Positions 25,398 through 35,864 are shown, counted from the stretch's first letter. The stretch: 64,000 nucleotides of DNA from Leptospirales bacterium (GCA_013297885.1 JAAFIR010000001.1:124001-188000); one strand, 5' to 3'. The notes: a model not told the origin generated them from the sequence alone. Translations and numbers: made by a program.

Positions 25398-25598
25398 ATG
25401 GCAAAAGGCACAGTTAAATGGTTTAATAAAGTTAAAGGTTACGGTTTTATTTCAACCGAATCTGGTGAAGATATTTTCGTTCATTATAGCGAAATTGAAT
25501 CTGATGGTTTTAAGCAATTAAAAGAAGGCGAAGCAGTTGAATTTGAAGTTGTTAACAGCAATAAAGGACCCGCTGCTACTAAAGTTAAATCAGCTTAA
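25398..25598 (+). CDS. csp: Cold-shock protein
   Basis: 66 residues, a complete CSD fold. RNP1 is KGYGFI and RNP2 is DIFVHYSEI, preceded by [11 protein letters not shown]. It binds single-stranded RNA and acts as an RNA chaperone. AGGAG stands 10 nt before the ATG. The gene has 133 nt of upstream noncoding sequence, with a possible promoter TTGACC (25283-25288) and TCTAAT (25307-25312) with an 18-nt spacer. A long leader would be usual for cold-shock genes. A strong terminator follows. Confidence 0.95.
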   Translation: MAKGTVKWFNKVKGYGFISTESGEDIFVHYSEIESDGFKQLKEGEAVEFEVVNSNKGPAATKVKSA

Positions 25599-25607
25599 AA
25601 AAAATTA

Positions 25608-25632
25608 TAGCCATAAAATTTTTTTATGGCTA
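25608..25632 (+). terminator. Rho-independent terminator of the cold-shock gene
   Basis: TAGCCATAAAA (25608-25618) pairs perfectly with TTTTATGGCTA (25622-25632), with a TTT loop. The lower half of the stem supplies the U-rich tract. It ends 10 nt before the start of the M61 peptidase gene. Confidence 0.8.
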
Positions 25633-25642
25633 ACTTGTTTTA

Positions 25643-27361
25643 TTGGCAACTAAATCACTTGTTCAGTTCAAAATTAGAATTGAAAGTCCTCAGTTAAATT
25701 ATTTAAATATAAGTCTTATTTACGATTCTAAATTAAAATTTAAAAATTTTCTTTTACCAAACTGGACTCCTGGTTCATATTTAATTCGGAATTATTCAAC
25801 TAATTTATTTGGAATTGATGCTTTTGATCAAAAAAAACAAAAATTAATTTTAACTCAAAAAAATACTTCTTGTTGGCAAGTTGTAACCAATTCAAAACAA
25901 GTTCATATTAATTATAAAATCTACTCATTTGAAAATTCCGTAAGAACAAATTTTTTAGATTCTGAATTTTCATTTATTAATCCACCTTCCACTTTTTTAT
26001 ATCCTGAAAATGAATTAAATTCAAAAGTTTCAATTGAATTTGAATTAAATAATTATTTTAAATATATTTATACAAGTTTAAAGCAGAAAAAAAATATTTT
26101 ATATGCAGAAAGTTTTGATGAACTATTTGATTCACCCATCCAATTATCAAATAAAAAATCATATTTTTTTAAAACAAAAGAAACTGAACATGAAATTTTA
26201 ATTGAAGGAGATCTAAAAGAAACAACAAGGGAAAATTTAATTAATGATTTAAAATTAATTACAGAATATGAAAATAAGCTAATGAAAATTTCTCCAAATA
26301 AAAAATACCTTTTTATTTTACATTTAATACCTAATACTTATGGTGGTTTAGAACACTCTTCTTCATCAGTAAATTCATTTGATCCAACTATACTTTATAA
26401 TAATTTTGAATACAAAAAACTTCTAGGATTACTTGCTCATGAATATTTTCATTTATGGAATATTAAACGAATAAGACCAATTGCATATGGACCATTTGAT
26501 TATCAAAATCCCAACTATTCTAAAGAATTATGGATAGCAGAAGGAATTACTAGTTTTTATGATAATTTCATTTTATTAAAAACAAACTTAATTACTAGTT
26601 CAGATTATTTAGATGAAATTAATTCAGATTTTGCAAGACTAGAAGATCATTTGGGAGAGGAACTAATGAGTTTAGAAAGTTCTTCTTTTACAACATGGAA
26701 CAAATTTTATGTTCCTAATCCTAATTCAATCAATACTGGAATTTCCTATTATACAAAAGGTGCAATTTTAGTTTTTTGTATGTACATATCCATACTATCT
26801 CAAACAAATGGAAAAAAATCGTTTACTGAAATTTTAATTTATCTTTATAAAGAATTCTATCAAAAGAAAAAAAGAGGATTTACCAAATCAGAATTTTTTT
26901 ATTCTGCTGAAAAAGTAACTGGTGTAGATCTATTAAAAGAGTTTGATAAATATTTAACTAATGAAATTAGAATTCCTAACCAGCACTATTTAAACTTGAT
27001 TGGATTAGAAAGAGTAGAAATAAATTCAAAAAAAGATTTTGGATTTGATATTGAAGAAAGAAGAGGAAGATTTTATATATCAAAAATTTATAAACAACTT
27101 CCAATAAAAGACTCCAATATAAACTTGAATGATGAATTAATTTCTATTAATAATTATAGGTACTCTAAAGAAAAAGATGAATTTATTAAGTCCGAAATTT
27201 TAAATAATTCTGAAGTTGAATTAATTTTATCTAGAAGAGGAAAAATTATTACTACTAAACTTAAAACTTCAATTCATAAAAATTATAGAATTATTTTTAT
27301 TGATGATGTTAGTGAAAAAGCTAAAGTTTTAAGAGATATTTTTTTTCAAAAAGAAACTTAA
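25643..27361 (+). CDS. M61 glycyl-aminopeptidase-like protease with PDZ domain
   Basis: 572 residues from a TTG start. The N-terminal beta domain has FLLPNWTPGSYLIRNYS, typical of M61. The catalytic zinc site is HEYFHLWNIKRIRP with the third ligand in WIAEGITSFYDN. The C-terminal 110 residues include a PDZ-like domain (GFDIEERRGRFYISKI and LNDELISINNYR). No signal peptide is visible, so it is probably cytoplasmic. Family members cleave N-terminal Gly/Ala from peptides. Translation must start soon after the cold-shock terminator, so its promoter may lie in that terminator region. Confidence 0.88.
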   Translation: MATKSLVQFKIRIESPQLNYLNISLIYDSKLKFKNFLLPNWTPGSYLIRNYSTNLFGIDAFDQKKQKLILTQKNTSCWQVVTNSKQVHINYKIYSFENSVRTNFLDSEFSFINPPSTFLYPENELNSKVSIEFELNNYFKYIYTSLKQKKNILYAESFDELFDSPIQLSNKKSYFFKTKETEHEILIEGDLKETTRENLINDLKLITEYENKLMKISPNKKYLFILHLIPNTYGGLEHSSSSVNSFDPTILYNNFEYKKLLGLLAHEYFHLWNIKRIRPIAYGPFDYQNPNYSKELWIAEGITSFYDNFILLKTNLITSSDYLDEINSDFARLEDHLGEELMSLESSSFTTWNKFYVPNPNSINTGISYYTKGAILVFCMYISILSQTNGKKSFTEILIYLYKEFYQKKKRGFTKSEFFYSAEKVTGVDLLKEFDKYLTNEIRIPNQHYLNLIGLERVEINSKKDFGFDIEERRGRFYISKIYKQLPIKDSNINLNDELISINNYRYSKEKDEFIKSEILNNSEVELILSRRGKIITTKLKTSIHKNYRIIFIDDVSEKAKVLRDIFFQKET

Positions 27362-27424
27362 TTCACTTGCAATATTTACTTTATGATTAAAAATTATCAA
27401 AAATTATATTTAGGATATTAGTTC

Positions 27425-28378
27425 ATGTTTTTAGGTAATTGGATTTTAAATTCAAAAGAAAAAAAAGAAATTAAAGATTTAAATTTACCAATTAAAATTC
27501 CACTAAATAAAACTTGGATACATTTAACCCCAAAAAATGAAGAAGAACTTTCAGTTCTTTTAACTAAATTTCAAATTCATCCTCTAACAATTGAAGATAT
27601 CATGAATTTTCATTCAAGAGTTAAATATGAAGAATTTAAACATTATACCTTCGTAGTATTTAGAGGACTTCATTTAGAAGAAAATCATATTGTATCTAAA
27701 AATTTCAATTTTATAGTTACCAAAAGCTGTTTGATCACAATTGTTCTTGATAACCGCAATACCATTTTAGATTTAATAAATGATTGGTCTAAACAAAAAA
27801 TTTTATTAAATAAAGGACTAGAATTTATTATTCATAAAATTATGGATGTTGAAACAGATCATATGATTCCAATTGTATATAGAATTGAAGATCAAGCTGA
27901 AGATTTAGAATCACAAGTTTATAGCTCAGATAAAGATTTAAATATAGAATTAATTTTCATGATGCGTTCAAATCTACAACAGATAAAAAAAACGATTCAC
28001 CAACATGTTGAATTATTACAAGAACTTGAAAATTCAAATACAGATTTTATAACTGTCGAATCTGATGCTTTTTTTAGAGATGTAAAAGATCATTCAATTC
28101 GTATTTTAGAAATAGCAGAAACAGTAAAAGAAATGATTTCTTCAGCATTAGAAGTTCACTTAACAATATCTAGTCGTAAATCCAATAATATTATGAAAAT
28201 TCTAACGATTATGACAGCAATAATGTTGCCAATGTCATTAATTGCAGGGCTTTATGGGATGAATTTTAAATATATGCCTTTATTAGATATTGAATTAGGG
28301 TTTTATTTAACACTTGGAGGAATGTTTTCAATTGGGTTATTGATGTATTTTTATTTTAAATTTAAGGACTGGGTTTAA
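27425..28378 (+). CDS. corA: CorA-type magnesium transporter
   Basis: 317 residues. A large cytoplasmic N-domain with long helices is followed by two C-terminal membrane segments. The signature GMN (LYGMNFKYMP) ends the first membrane helix. The family forms pentameric Mg2+ channels gated by intracellular Mg2+. The gene meets the convergent CPBP protease gene with no spacer (stop codons at 28378 and 28379). Confidence 0.9.
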   Translation: MFLGNWILNSKEKKEIKDLNLPIKIPLNKTWIHLTPKNEEELSVLLTKFQIHPLTIEDIMNFHSRVKYEEFKHYTFVVFRGLHLEENHIVSKNFNFIVTKSCLITIVLDNRNTILDLINDWSKQKILLNKGLEFIIHKIMDVETDHMIPIVYRIEDQAEDLESQVYSSDKDLNIELIFMMRSNLQQIKKTIHQHVELLQELENSNTDFITVESDAFFRDVKDHSIRILEIAETVKEMISSALEVHLTISSRKSNNIMKILTIMTAIMLPMSLIAGLYGMNFKYMPLLDIELGFYLTLGGMFSIGLLMYFYFKFKDWV

Positions 28379-29176
28379 TTATCTTTTTAATTTATATAGA
28401 AAATATATTCCAAAATTCAAAATTATATATGAAGAAAAAAATACCGAAAAAGGTTCAAACTCTTGATCAATTGTATTTGGAAAAGTGCTAAATCCTTCAA
28501 TTTCCCAAGGAAAAAATTTCATCAAAACTATATAAGAAATAAAATTACTCACTCCATGAAATAAAATTGTGAGTGATAAATTTTCTGAATTATAAAAAAT
28601 CCATCCTGCTATTATTCCAAACAAGAATGCTGGAAAAAATTGAGCTGGATTTAAATGCATAAATGCAAATAAAAATGCAGTTAATAAAATTGTAGTTATG
28701 ATTGAATAATTTTTTTGAAATCCATTAAAAATCACTCCTCTAAAAATAAATTCTTCTGTAACAGGAGCTAAGATACATAAAAGAAAAAAAGTTAAAACAG
28801 GAGAGTTTAAATCAAAAAGTGTATTTATCAATTCTTGAAATTTTAGAATTGAAGGAAAAAAATGATTGATCCAATTCTCAATTTCAGATGAAAAAACCAC
28901 AAAACTAATACTAATTAAAATTACTAAAAAAAACTCTTTAGTAGAAATTTTTTTTAATGGAAATAGAGTTTTAAAATTTTCTTTACTCAGTTTGAATAAT
29001 AATAAAATAAATATAGATAAAGTAATAGAAGAATCTAAAATTAATTTTAAAATATAATTTTTGATTCCAATTTTAGAAAAAAACATTTCCAATAGATAGG
29101 AACTTAGAATTTGAAATATTAAAAATAATAGGATCAATAGAAATGCTTTTAAAAATGTTGGGAATACTTTCTTCAT
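28379..29176 (-). CDS. CPBP-family intramembrane protease
   Basis: 265 residues with about seven membrane helices. The active-site motifs are EEFIFRG (EExxxR) near residue 140, then FAFMHLNPAQFF and LFHGVSNF supplying His residues. The family includes CAAX prenyl endopeptidases and bacteriocin-processing homologues; the substrate here is unknown. It is the last gene of a minus-strand group behind pbpC and the PLP enzyme. Confidence 0.85.
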   Translation of the reverse strand: MKKVFPTFLKAFLLILLFLIFQILSSYLLEMFFSKIGIKNYILKLILDSSITLSIFILLLFKLSKENFKTLFPLKKISTKEFFLVILISISFVVFSSEIENWINHFFPSILKFQELINTLFDLNSPVLTFFLLCILAPVTEEFIFRGVIFNGFQKNYSIITTILLTAFLFAFMHLNPAQFFPAFLFGIIAGWIFYNSENLSLTILFHGVSNFISYIVLMKFFPWEIEGFSTFPNTIDQEFEPFSVFFSSYIILNFGIYFLYKLKR

Positions 29177-29202
29177 TTTTACAAATTCAACTTAAGACAG
29201 GA

Positions 29203-30093
29203 TTAATCAATTGAATTTTCATTAAAATACTTTAAATGATTTAATATACCTCCTTGGTGAATATAGATTCCTTTACCAATTAGTTTTGTTTTTTTTAAAT
29301 AATCTAAAATTGTTAAAATTGATTTTGCTGAATAAATAGGATCTAAGTATATTTCTTTTTTTATATAAAATTCTTTTATATAATTTTCTAATTCTTTATT
29401 AACAGAACCAAAAGATTTTGAAATTATTGGAGTTAGAATTTTTAAATTATTTAAATTTTTTTTTGGTAAGTTAAGACTTATTGAAATATTTTCTAAATAA
29501 GTTCTAATCTTTTTTTCATCTTGACCAATCGCCACTCCAATTATTTTTTTTTCTTTAAAATATTCTAACGCAGTAAGAGCTGTAAAACCTGTTCCAATAT
29601 CCAAAAATAAAAATTCAAATTTTAAATTTTCTATTTCAGTCCAAAGTTCGTTTAGACTAAAAATTGAAGATTGATGGATACCAAATTCAGGAATTTGAAA
29701 TAGTTTTTCTCTATTAGAATATTCTTTAATATAATATTCTAAGTTGTTTTTAGATTCAATAAATTTAAATTCATCAGAATATATTTCTGAAATTTTTGAA
29801 TTGATACTTTTTTTCAATCTATCTTTGGTATAAAAAATAGAATTCACTTTAAAGTTAAAATATTTACAAAGAAATGTATAAGTAGATACATAATTTGAAT
29901 GTGGGTTACCATATATTAAAATTTCTTTAAATTTATTTAATTTGAGATATTCATATAATCCTTTAAATTTTCTAAGTTTAGTACCAAAACTTAAATATGA
30001 TTCATATTCTTTTTTTATCTCAAGCTCAAAATTTTTTGACTTAAATAATTCATAAATTCCAGACTTTAAATTAAAAATATTATCTAATTTCAA
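29203..30093 (-). CDS. PLP-dependent ACC deaminase/D-cysteine desulfhydrase-like enzyme
   Basis: 296 residues of fold type II. The likely PLP lysine is in FGTKLRKFKGLYEYL, equivalent to the GGNKxRK motif. IYGNPHSNYVSTYTFLCKYF matches the region after it, and DIGTGFTALTALEYF matches the phosphate-binding loop. True ACC deaminase cannot be told from D-cysteine desulfhydrase or an inactive homologue. Its start overlaps the pbpC stop codon by 14 nt. Confidence 0.65.
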   Translation of the reverse strand: MKLDNIFNLKSGIYELFKSKNFELEIKKEYESYLSFGTKLRKFKGLYEYLKLNKFKEILIYGNPHSNYVSTYTFLCKYFNFKVNSIFYTKDRLKKSINSKISEIYSDEFKFIESKNNLEYYIKEYSNREKLFQIPEFGIHQSSIFSLNELWTEIENLKFEFLFLDIGTGFTALTALEYFKEKKIIGVAIGQDEKKIRTYLENISISLNLPKKNLNNLKILTPIISKSFGSVNKELENYIKEFYIKKEIYLDPIYSAKSILTILDYLKKTKLIGKGIYIHQGGILNHLKYFNENSID

Positions 30094-32083
30094 ATTGAAC
30101 CTCGTCTATTACTTTTTTGTATTTATCTACTAATTTTAATTTTTGAATACCTTTTTTTGGTTTAAGGTAACGTATCATACTTGTATCTGAGATAGGTTTC
30201 TCATTTAAATAGAATTGGTATTCTGAAGATTTGATATTTGTTTCTAAAAAAATTGCAGAAATTTCTTCGGGAATTTCAGGGTCTATTCCATAAATTGCAT
30301 TTTTAACTGGTGAAATAATTTTAATTGTAAAATCAGGTTCTAACTTTTCTTGAATATCAGTTTGTTTGTTTTTAATTTGTATTTTTTCAAAATTATTCGA
30401 ATCTAAATAATTTATCATTGATCTCCAAATAGGTGCAGCACCAGTTACACCACTTACATCTCTCATAGGTTCACCATTAAAATTACCGACCCAAACTCCA
30501 AGAGTAAATTTTTCATTATAACCAACGCACCAATTATCTCTCATATCTTTGCTTGTTCCAGTTTTTACAGCACTAGAAAATTTTGTTACTAAAGGATTAT
30601 TTAAACCAAATGTCAAAGCTCTTGCTTCTTTGTCTGATAAAATACTTGTTATTAAGTTCGTAGTTTTAGTAGTAAAGATCTTTTTATTTTCTTGTTGATT
30701 TTTAAAAAAAATAGTTTGAGAATAATTTCCTTCATTCGCAAAAACTCTATATGCATTCGTTAAATCTTTCAAACTTACATCTATTGAACCGAGAGCTATA
30801 GAAGGTCCATAAAATTCTTCTTCTTCTGAATTACTAAATCCGAGTGATTCGAGTAAACTTAAAAACTCACCCTCATTTAACAACTTGTAAACTTTAATAG
30901 CAGGAATGTTTAAAGATGATGCTAAGGCTTGCCTAACACTTACATCGCCAAAAAACTTATCTTTATAATTATTTGGTGCATAAATACCAGAACCAACTTG
31001 TATTTCAATTGGTTTATCTTCAAGGATACTGGAATCGGTTAGTAAATTTTCTTCAAATGCTTTTGCATAAAGAAAAGGTTTTAAAGTTGAACCTGCTTGT
31101 CTATTTGCAATTACTCCATCAACTTCTTTGTCAATAGAACCAACATAAGCTCTAACTTCACCACTTTTATTATCTAATAATATTAATGCAGCATCATTAA
31201 CATTTTTACTTTTTAAAACTTGAATATGATTTTTAACTAAGTCTTCCGCTTTTTTTTGATAATCAAAATCTAAACTGGTTAGAATATCAATATTAGAATT
31301 TTCTAATTTAGTTTTAATATGAAATGCTAAATTGTTTTTTGGTTTAATCCAGAGTTTTGTTTGAAAAACTTTTTCAACTGTTGAGTTAATTTCCTCACAT
31401 GAATTTTCTTTAAGCTTTTCGTAGATATAACAAGCTCTTTTTTTTATTCTAATTTCATTACCAGAAGGAGATTTAAAAAATGAAACCAAAATTGAAGATT
31501 CAATCTCTGTTAGCCCATGTGCTTCTTTTTTAAATACAGCCCTACTAGCAGAATCTATTCCAATCAATTCTCCTTTAAATGGAGCGAGATTTAAGTAAGC
31601 TTCTAAAATTTCATCTTTAGTCCAGTTTTTTTCAAGTTCAAGTGCTTCAAAAATTTGATTCCATTTTTGTTTAAAACTTCTTCCAGATTTTTTTGAAGCC
31701 AATTCTTTATTTAAAAATGAAACTAGCTGCATACTGATAGTACTAGCTCCCCTTTTTTTTACAAAGCTAATATAAGAAAAAAAACCTTTAAGTAATGCAA
31801 AATAATCTACTCCTGAATGATCGTAAAAATTTTTATCTTCAGCAATGACCAAAGCTTTAATTATATTTGAAGAAATTTCTTCTATTGAAAGCCAGTTAGT
31901 GGTTCTGAAATTTGAATTTACTCTAAGCTCATTTAAGAGTTTTCCAGAACGATCTAAAATTTTAACATCTGATTTTTTAAAATTTTTTTTTACTTCTGAA
32001 AAACTCAAAATTTCATTTGAAAATAAATTTAAACTAATAAAAATTATAAATAAAGGAAATTTCATAAGAATAATTTTTTTCAT
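30080..32083 (-). CDS. pbpC: Penicillin-binding protein 1C
   Basis: 667 residues with a hydrophobic N-terminus. The GT51 glycosyltransferase domain shows EDKNFYDHSGVDYFALLKG and RGASTISMQLV. The transpeptidase has STLK (RQAGSTLKPFLYAKA), SSLN and KTG (AVKTGTSKDMRDNWCVGYN). The C-terminal domain (about residues 580-667) matches the PBP1C-specific extension. The protein polymerises and cross-links peptidoglycan in the periplasm. PBP1C usually pairs with a YfhM-like macroglobulin, which is absent here. Confidence 0.9.
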   Translation of the reverse strand: MKKIILMKFPLFIIFISLNLFSNEILSFSEVKKNFKKSDVKILDRSGKLLNELRVNSNFRTTNWLSIEEISSNIIKALVIAEDKNFYDHSGVDYFALLKGFFSYISFVKKRGASTISMQLVSFLNKELASKKSGRSFKQKWNQIFEALELEKNWTKDEILEAYLNLAPFKGELIGIDSASRAVFKKEAHGLTEIESSILVSFFKSPSGNEIRIKKRACYIYEKLKENSCEEINSTVEKVFQTKLWIKPKNNLAFHIKTKLENSNIDILTSLDFDYQKKAEDLVKNHIQVLKSKNVNDAALILLDNKSGEVRAYVGSIDKEVDGVIANRQAGSTLKPFLYAKAFEENLLTDSSILEDKPIEIQVGSGIYAPNNYKDKFFGDVSVRQALASSLNIPAIKVYKLLNEGEFLSLLESLGFSNSEEEEFYGPSIALGSIDVSLKDLTNAYRVFANEGNYSQTIFFKNQQENKKIFTTKTTNLITSILSDKEARALTFGLNNPLVTKFSSAVKTGTSKDMRDNWCVGYNEKFTLGVWVGNFNGEPMRDVSGVTGAAPIWRSMINYLDSNNFEKIQIKNKQTDIQEKLEPDFTIKIISPVKNAIYGIDPEIPEEISAIFLETNIKSSEYQFYLNEKPISDTSMIRYLKPKKGIQKLKLVDKYKKVIDEVQFEIR

Positions 32084-32270
32084 TGAGTTTTTTGTTTGAT
32101 TAAATTTATGATTAAAAAAAATTTACTCAAAAGTTCACTGAGTCAAGAAAGTAGAAGATAAATATTAGAAGATAAATTAGATTTAAAAATTTTTTTTTGA
32201 ATTAAAATTTAAAACAAAGAAAAATTTCTAGTGAAAAATTAGAATTAAAAAAACCTTTATCTTCAAACCT

Positions 32271-32660
32271 TTAACCTCTGCTTTTTAGAGAATCCCTAAT
32301 TTCCGTAAGTAATTTTTCGGATAAAGTTGGTTCAGCAGGTATCGCAGCTTCTTCTTTTTTAAAACGATTTGCTAATTTTATTACCATCATAATTGCAAAT
32401 GCTATAATTAAAAATTGAAAACTTACTTGAATAAAATTTCCATAATTTATCGATATAGATTTTTCACCTGCTTCTTTTAAAACAATTTTTAATGTTTTGA
32501 AATCTACATCTCCAATTAACAAAGCAATTGGTGGCATAAGTAAATCTTCTACAAACGAAGTAATTATTTTTCCAAAAGCTGCTCCAATTATAACACCTAC
32601 AGCCAAATCAACTACGTTACCTTGATTTGCAAATTCTTTAAATTCTTTAATAATCTTCAT
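32271..32660 (-). CDS. mscL: Large-conductance mechanosensitive channel
   Basis: 129 residues. The N-terminal signature [40 protein letters not shown] and second helix [19 protein letters not shown] (positions about 5-45 and 77-95) are standard MscL, followed by the cytoplasmic helix. It opens on hypo-osmotic shock. It overlaps the HIT gene by 4 nt, and the three genes eamA, HIT and mscL form one operon. Confidence 0.95.
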   Translation of the reverse strand: MKIIKEFKEFANQGNVVDLAVGVIIGAAFGKIITSFVEDLLMPPIALLIGDVDFKTLKIVLKEAGEKSISINYGNFIQVSFQFLIIAFAIMMVIKLANRFKKEEAAIPAEPTLSEKLLTEIRDSLKSRG

Positions 32661-33070
32661 AACAACCTTAAATTTTTTTTTATTACCTCAAAATCTAATT
32701 TTGAGTCTTCATACAATTCAAGTTCTCCGCTTACAGCTTTTTGCAAATAAGAAAAACCTTTAAATTCATCAATATATCTAGGAACTAGATGAAAATGAAT
32801 ATGAGGAACTGCCTCAGATATTGTAACAGTATAAATTTTTTTTGGAGAGAAATATTTATAAATCCAGTTTACTCCAAACTCCAAACATTCTGAAAGTTCA
32901 TAAAATTCCTCTTTAGAAAATTCAGAATAATTTTCTATGTGTTTTTTTGGTTCAATGTACAAATAACCAGGAACATTTTTTGAAAATTCAGAATGCCTTA
33001 CAAAAAAAAATTTTTTTTCTAAAATTAAATTTTCTTTTACAGGATGAATTTCACAAATTTTACAATTCAT
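32657..33070 (-). CDS. HIT-family nucleotide hydrolase
   Basis: 137 residues. It has the histidine triad [10 protein letters not shown], plus the usual N-terminal two Cys (CKICEIHPV) and FVRHSEF. HIT proteins hydrolyse nucleoside phosphoramidates or dinucleotides. Its start overlaps the EamA transporter gene end by 11 nt, and its end overlaps mscL. Confidence 0.88.
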   Translation of the reverse strand: MNCKICEIHPVKENLILEKKFFFVRHSEFSKNVPGYLYIEPKKHIENYSEFSKEEFYELSECLEFGVNWIYKYFSPKKIYTVTISEAVPHIHFHLVPRYIDEFKGFSYLQKAVSGELELYEDSKLDFEVIKKNLRLL

Positions 33071-33926
33071 TTTTTTTATTCAAAATTATTACAGCTAGTA
33101 TTAAAACTAATCCACCAATTATTGTTGTGAGTTTTGGAGTTTCGCTTAAAATTGCCCACGAACTTAAAAGAGCTGATGTTGGAACAATAAATATAAATGA
33201 ACTTGCTTGTGCAGAACCAAGTTTAGCTGATGCTAAAAAAAACATGGTTGTTCCGAATATAGTAGATATTCCAGATAAATAAAATAAACAAATCCAAAAT
33301 GTTGAAGTTAGTTCAGGAATTTTTTTATAAGAATCAAATTCTAAAAAAAATAAACAAAAGATTGTGCTTAATAAATGAATATAAAAGCTATAGGCATAAG
33401 TAGAAATTGAATCTTTTGATCTAGAAGTTGTCATTGCTAAAAATGCCCAAGTGATTGAACCTAGAAGAAAAAAAGAATTTCCAGTTTTTAAAATTTCACT
33501 TAAGTCATATTTCCAAACTTGAAGAATAATTATTCCACCTATAAAACCAATAACCAAACCAATAGATTTTAAAGTGGGAATTTTAGTTCTAGTTAAAATA
33601 GCAACTAATAGAAAATTAAAAATTGGATTCATTCCCGTTGTCAAAACTCCACCAATTCCTGGTAAACCATTTTTTAATCCTGCAAAAAATAATAAATTAT
33701 AAAGTGATACGCCAATAGATCCGAGCAATACAAAACCAAAAGATTTTTTATTTAATTTAAAACTTTCTTTTTTTATTAGAAGCAATGGTATATAAAAAAT
33801 TGCAGTTGTTAAAAATCTTAAAAAAATCAACATTTGATAATTTAAGTCTTTGGTTATAATTTTGGAAACTGGCCAAGAGATTCCCCATATTACCATTGCA
33901 ATGATTAATAATAGATAAAATTTCAC
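33060..33926 (-). CDS. EamA/DMT-family transporter
   Basis: 288 residues, about ten membrane helices in two EamA halves. The first begins MVIWGISWPVSKII and the second ITWAFLAMTTSRS, each with the characteristic Trp-Gly or Trp-Ala opening. The substrate cannot be told; the family exports metabolites or amino acids. First gene of the operon with the HIT protein and mscL. Confidence 0.88.
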   Translation of the reverse strand: MKFYLLLIIAMVIWGISWPVSKIITKDLNYQMLIFLRFLTTAIFYIPLLLIKKESFKLNKKSFGFVLLGSIGVSLYNLLFFAGLKNGLPGIGGVLTTGMNPIFNFLLVAILTRTKIPTLKSIGLVIGFIGGIIILQVWKYDLSEILKTGNSFFLLGSITWAFLAMTTSRSKDSISTYAYSFYIHLLSTIFCLFFLEFDSYKKIPELTSTFWICLFYLSGISTIFGTTMFFLASAKLGSAQASSFIFIVPTSALLSSWAILSETPKLTTIIGGLVLILAVIILNKKNEL

Positions 33927-34027
33927 GTTCTAAGATGCAAAAGATTCTATTTCTAGAATCTAGATTTTTTTATTTTGAGTTTAAAGATAAAATTTAAAGT
34001 TAACATTAATAAATATTTCTGGAAAGA

Positions 34028-34321
34028 TTATTTTTCTTTTCCTTTTTTATCAATTTCAAGCCTATGAGTTTCACAAAGTCTATATAATTTTCCAGTATTT
34101 GGATTACTTTTTTTAACCTTTACACCACAAACGATACACAAACCATTTTCTCTTCTTCTTTGGTATAGCTGTTTTACTCTGTCGCCGTTTCCAAGTTTAT
34201 ATTTGCTAATTTGGATTCTATACCCATTTAATAAATACAAACCTGTAACATCGTCTTCTTTTGATTGAACTTTTTTAGTAATTGAATTTAAATCGGAAAC
34301 TTGAATTTTTAACGGCTTCAT
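34028..34321 (-). CDS. Small zinc-ribbon-like protein
   Basis: 97 residues, basic. The C-terminal half has RRRENGLCIVCGVKVKK and LYRLCETHR, a C-x2-C...C-x2-H arrangement suited to zinc, like those in small nucleic-acid-binding proteins. The N-terminal half is variable. A helix (VKQLYQRRREN) precedes the ribbon. No family name is offered. It is monocistronic; an intrinsic terminator of the mqnC gene lies upstream of it. Confidence 0.6.
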   Translation of the reverse strand: MKPLKIQVSDLNSITKKVQSKEDDVTGLYLLNGYRIQISKYKLGNGDRVKQLYQRRRENGLCIVCGVKVKKSNPNTGKLYRLCETHRLEIDKKGKEK

Positions 34322-34391
34322 TTTTTATCCTTGAAAAATAACTTATCTTTCACCATTTAGACAGTGTTAGGTGGTAAAATGTTTTAAATTT

Positions 34392-34426
34392 AAAAAAAAT
34401 TATCATTTAACAGTGATTAAATGATA
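34392..34426 (-). terminator. Intrinsic terminator downstream of mqnC
   Basis: On the minus strand a perfect 10-bp stem, TATCATTTAA and TTAAATGATA (34426-34417 with 34410-34401), has a 6-nt loop and is followed by A then T8 (34399-34392). It is about 77 nt after the mqnC stop codon. Confidence 0.8.
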
Positions 34427-34502
34427 TTTATCATAAAAAAAACAATTTAAATTAAATGATTTTTTTTAAATTTTTATATTTAAAAAAAAAAGTATTATAA
34501 AC

Positions 34503-35642
34503 TCAAGTAAAAGCCAAATTCATAAATTTATCTTCTAGTCCAGTGTTTACATATTCTGGATACTTTTTGTAGTTATAAGATAAATCTCTACGTTTAGGAA
34601 TAAATCCTGCTGTTGTTAAAAGTCTTGTTGCTTCTTCTTCTGATTTTAATCCATAATTTCTTAAAACATTTTCTTCTATTACAACTGAAGAAACATCATC
34701 AGCACCAGAATGAAGTGCCAGTTGACCAATTGCTTTTCCTAGCACCATCACAGATGTTTCAATATGATCTATATTGTCCAAAAATATTCTACAAATTCCT
34801 AGAACTTTCAAATATTCATCTGTAGAAACTGTTCGGACTTTAAATTTTTTAGTTTGAGGTTGAAATGTCCAAGGAATGAAAGAATGAAATCCTTTTGTTC
34901 TATCTTGTAAATTTCTCACAACTTCTAAATGTTCAATCACTTCTTCTTTAGTTTCTTCTGATCCCCAAACCACATTCGCAGATCCTGTTAAACCCACATT
35001 GTGGGCGGTTTCCATTGCACGCACCCATTCAGACACAGTTGCTTTTTTTGGAGAAATAATTTGACGCATTCTTTCAGTTAAAATTTCAGCCCCAGCTCCA
35101 GGAACAGAATCAAGTCCTGCTTTTTTTAATTCTAGCAAAACATCTTTGAGGCTAAGACCTGTTAGCTTTTCCATGCTAATTATTTCAACTGGAGAAAAAG
35201 CACGAATATGAAAATTTGGAAAACGAGATTTCATGCTAGATAAAATATCCAAATAATAATCAAATTTTAAATCTGGATAAACCCCACCCTGTAAAAACAT
35301 TTGGTCTGCATTTTGTTTTTCTGCAAATTCCATTTTTTCTAAAATTTGATTTTTACTTAGAACATAACCTTTACCAGAACCAATTTCATCCATAAAAGAA
35401 CAAAATGAACATTCCACATTACAAAAATTTGTGTAATTGACTACACGAAACATTGTGTAAGAAGCATATTTCATATCTAAAATTCTGGAACGAAGTTCAC
35501 GAGCGACAAATTGGATTTTTAAAAAATCTCCGTTTTCATAAAGATCTATTGCTTCTTCTTTTGTAATTCTTTCTTTGTTTAAAGCTTTATCTAAAATTTT
35601 ATCAGTACTACTTTTTTTGGAAAATTGTTCAGAAATTAACAT
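34503..35642 (-). CDS. mqnC: Cyclic dehypoxanthinyl futalosine synthase (menaquinone biosynthesis)
   Basis: 379 residues of the radical SAM family. The cluster-binding motif is CNVECSFC. Landmarks such as [20 protein letters not shown] and [26 protein letters not shown] and [20 protein letters not shown] fit MqnC better than the related MqnE. MqnC forms the cyclic intermediate of the futalosine route to menaquinone. No other mqn gene is adjacent. The assignment between MqnC and MqnE is by overall pattern. Confidence 0.82.
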   Translation of the reverse strand: MLISEQFSKKSSTDKILDKALNKERITKEEAIDLYENGDFLKIQFVARELRSRILDMKYASYTMFRVVNYTNFCNVECSFCSFMDEIGSGKGYVLSKNQILEKMEFAEKQNADQMFLQGGVYPDLKFDYYLDILSSMKSRFPNFHIRAFSPVEIISMEKLTGLSLKDVLLELKKAGLDSVPGAGAEILTERMRQIISPKKATVSEWVRAMETAHNVGLTGSANVVWGSEETKEEVIEHLEVVRNLQDRTKGFHSFIPWTFQPQTKKFKVRTVSTDEYLKVLGICRIFLDNIDHIETSVMVLGKAIGQLALHSGADDVSSVVIEENVLRNYGLKSEEEATRLLTTAGFIPKRRDLSYNYKKYPEYVNTGLEDKFMNLAFT

Positions 35643-35675
35643 GAGACCTCACAGGCTTCTAAAGAGTTTTAATCA

Positions 35676-35768
35676 GGGCGATGCTTGCACAAGTGCAAGC
35701 CCGAGCTTTCAGCTACTTCTGAACCTCGTGTTATACACTAGATTCAGAAACGCTTCAATCTCTATCGC
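35676..35768 (+). repeat. Structured intergenic repeat, copy D
   Basis: Outer stem GCGAT (35678-35682) with ATCGC (35764-35768). P2 is GCTTGCAC-AA-GTGCAAGC (35683-35700), followed by CCGAGCTTTCAGCTAC. P3 arms are TTCTGAA (35717-35723) and TTCAGAA (35743-35749) with an inner GTGT/ACAC stem. It ends CGCTTCAATCTCTATCGCTAG. The P1, junction and 3' flank match copy E, while both hairpin stems are different in sequence. Confidence 0.75.
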
Positions 35769-35864
35769 TAGCATTCAAAAACTATATTCTTAAGAATAAA
35801 ATTTTTGTCTAAATAGTTTAGTATTTAGACTTGTTTTGAAAACAAAAAACGTTATTCAATAAAA

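Noticed and set aside
32130-32175. Tandem repeat TAGAAGATAAAT near 32145-32175
   Set aside because: Only two imperfect units, not enough to call a repeat array or CRISPR; probably simple AT-rich duplication.
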